Assembly: GCA_020062205.1 (NCBI GenBank)
Contig: JAGUWT010000089.1
Coordinates: forward strand, 1 to 5,809
DNA: 5,809 bases
Source of the DNA: Thermodesulfovibrionales bacterium
GTDB lineage: Bacteria > Nitrospirota > Thermodesulfovibrionia > Thermodesulfovibrionales > SM23-35
Reading direction: 5' to 3'
In this document: piece by piece, positions 5,778 through 5,809 of the stretch
Layout of the letters: each line of letters begins with the position of its first letter
Position numbering within the stretch: the stretch's first letter is position 1
The notes under the pieces: generated by a model
Databases searched by the model: none
What the model saw: the letters and a program-made list of their open reading frames with translations, nothing else
What the model was told of the DNA's origin: nothing
Position numbers and translations under genes: made by a program

Positions 5778-5809
5778 ATGGTTAGATTAGAACCGGAAAT
5801 CTATAAGTG
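5778..5809 (+). CDS. Possible start of a downstream gene, partial (runs off right edge)
   Basis: ATG 5778-5780 opens a frame reading MVRLEPEIYK that is still open at the window edge, 37 nt after the sirtuin stop and on the same strand. Only 10 codons are visible and the upstream sequence (AAAAAAGTAAAA) has no clear Shine-Dalgarno, so neither product nor reality can be judged. The preceding 5741-5777 shows no terminator. Confidence 0.3.
   Translation, partial: MVRLEPEIYK

Noticed and set aside
1..5809. CRISPR array, tRNA, rRNA, insertion sequence or attachment site
   Set aside because: No spaced direct repeats, cloverleaf-like segments, transposase motifs or terminal repeats were seen on either strand.

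Overview
This window is moderately AT-rich bacterial DNA with dense, conventional gene packing. The likely host is a Gram-negative anaerobe or an environmental bacterium of the Nitrospirota / Desulfobacterota / anammox-planctomycete kind. That guess rests on base composition, a Gram-negative style LtaS-like sulfatase, and the mix of a CNT transporter, a radical SAM gene, a sirtuin and a BrnT/BrnA module. The sequence does not settle the lineage.

Layout. Positions 1-614 (minus strand) hold a type II toxin-antitoxin operon. A BrnT-like RelE-fold RNase is followed by an overlapping BrnA/CopG-type antitoxin that runs off the left edge. Its promoter (TTGACA, 17 bp, TATATT) is covered by a perfect 9-bp inverted repeat, a good candidate for the autoregulatory operator. 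Positions 697-2685 (minus strand) hold a membrane-anchored LtaS-like sulfatase/alkaline-phosphatase-fold enzyme. Positions 2686-2856 form a divergent intergenic region. It holds candidate promoters in both directions, a perfect 11-bp inverted repeat straddling the sulfatase start codon, and a tiny Shine-Dalgarno-preceded leader ORF. Positions 2857-5740 (plus strand) read as one transcription direction: a divergent CNT-family nucleoside-type transporter, a hairpin/T-tract that doubles as the next gene's ribosome-binding region, a broken radical SAM gene, and an apparently intact Sir2 NAD-dependent deacylase. The last 30 bases may contain the beginning of another gene.

How the parts relate. The toxin-antitoxin pair is self-contained. 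The sulfatase stands alone and probably modifies an envelope glycan or lipid. The transporter, radical SAM gene and sirtuin could be co-transcribed, but only the last two are tightly spaced (4 nt). A nucleoside transporter beside an NAD-consuming sirtuin hints at nucleoside/NAD metabolism; this is inference only.

I see no clearly new multi-gene system. The best leads are: (1) the transporter's altered substrate-binding motifs, including an apparent one-residue contraction of the GQTE motif; (2) the radical SAM gene, whose two halves look joined by an internal out-of-frame deletion; (3) the hairpin across the sulfatase start with an upstream mini-ORF; and (4) the terminator that overlaps a Shine-Dalgarno sequence.
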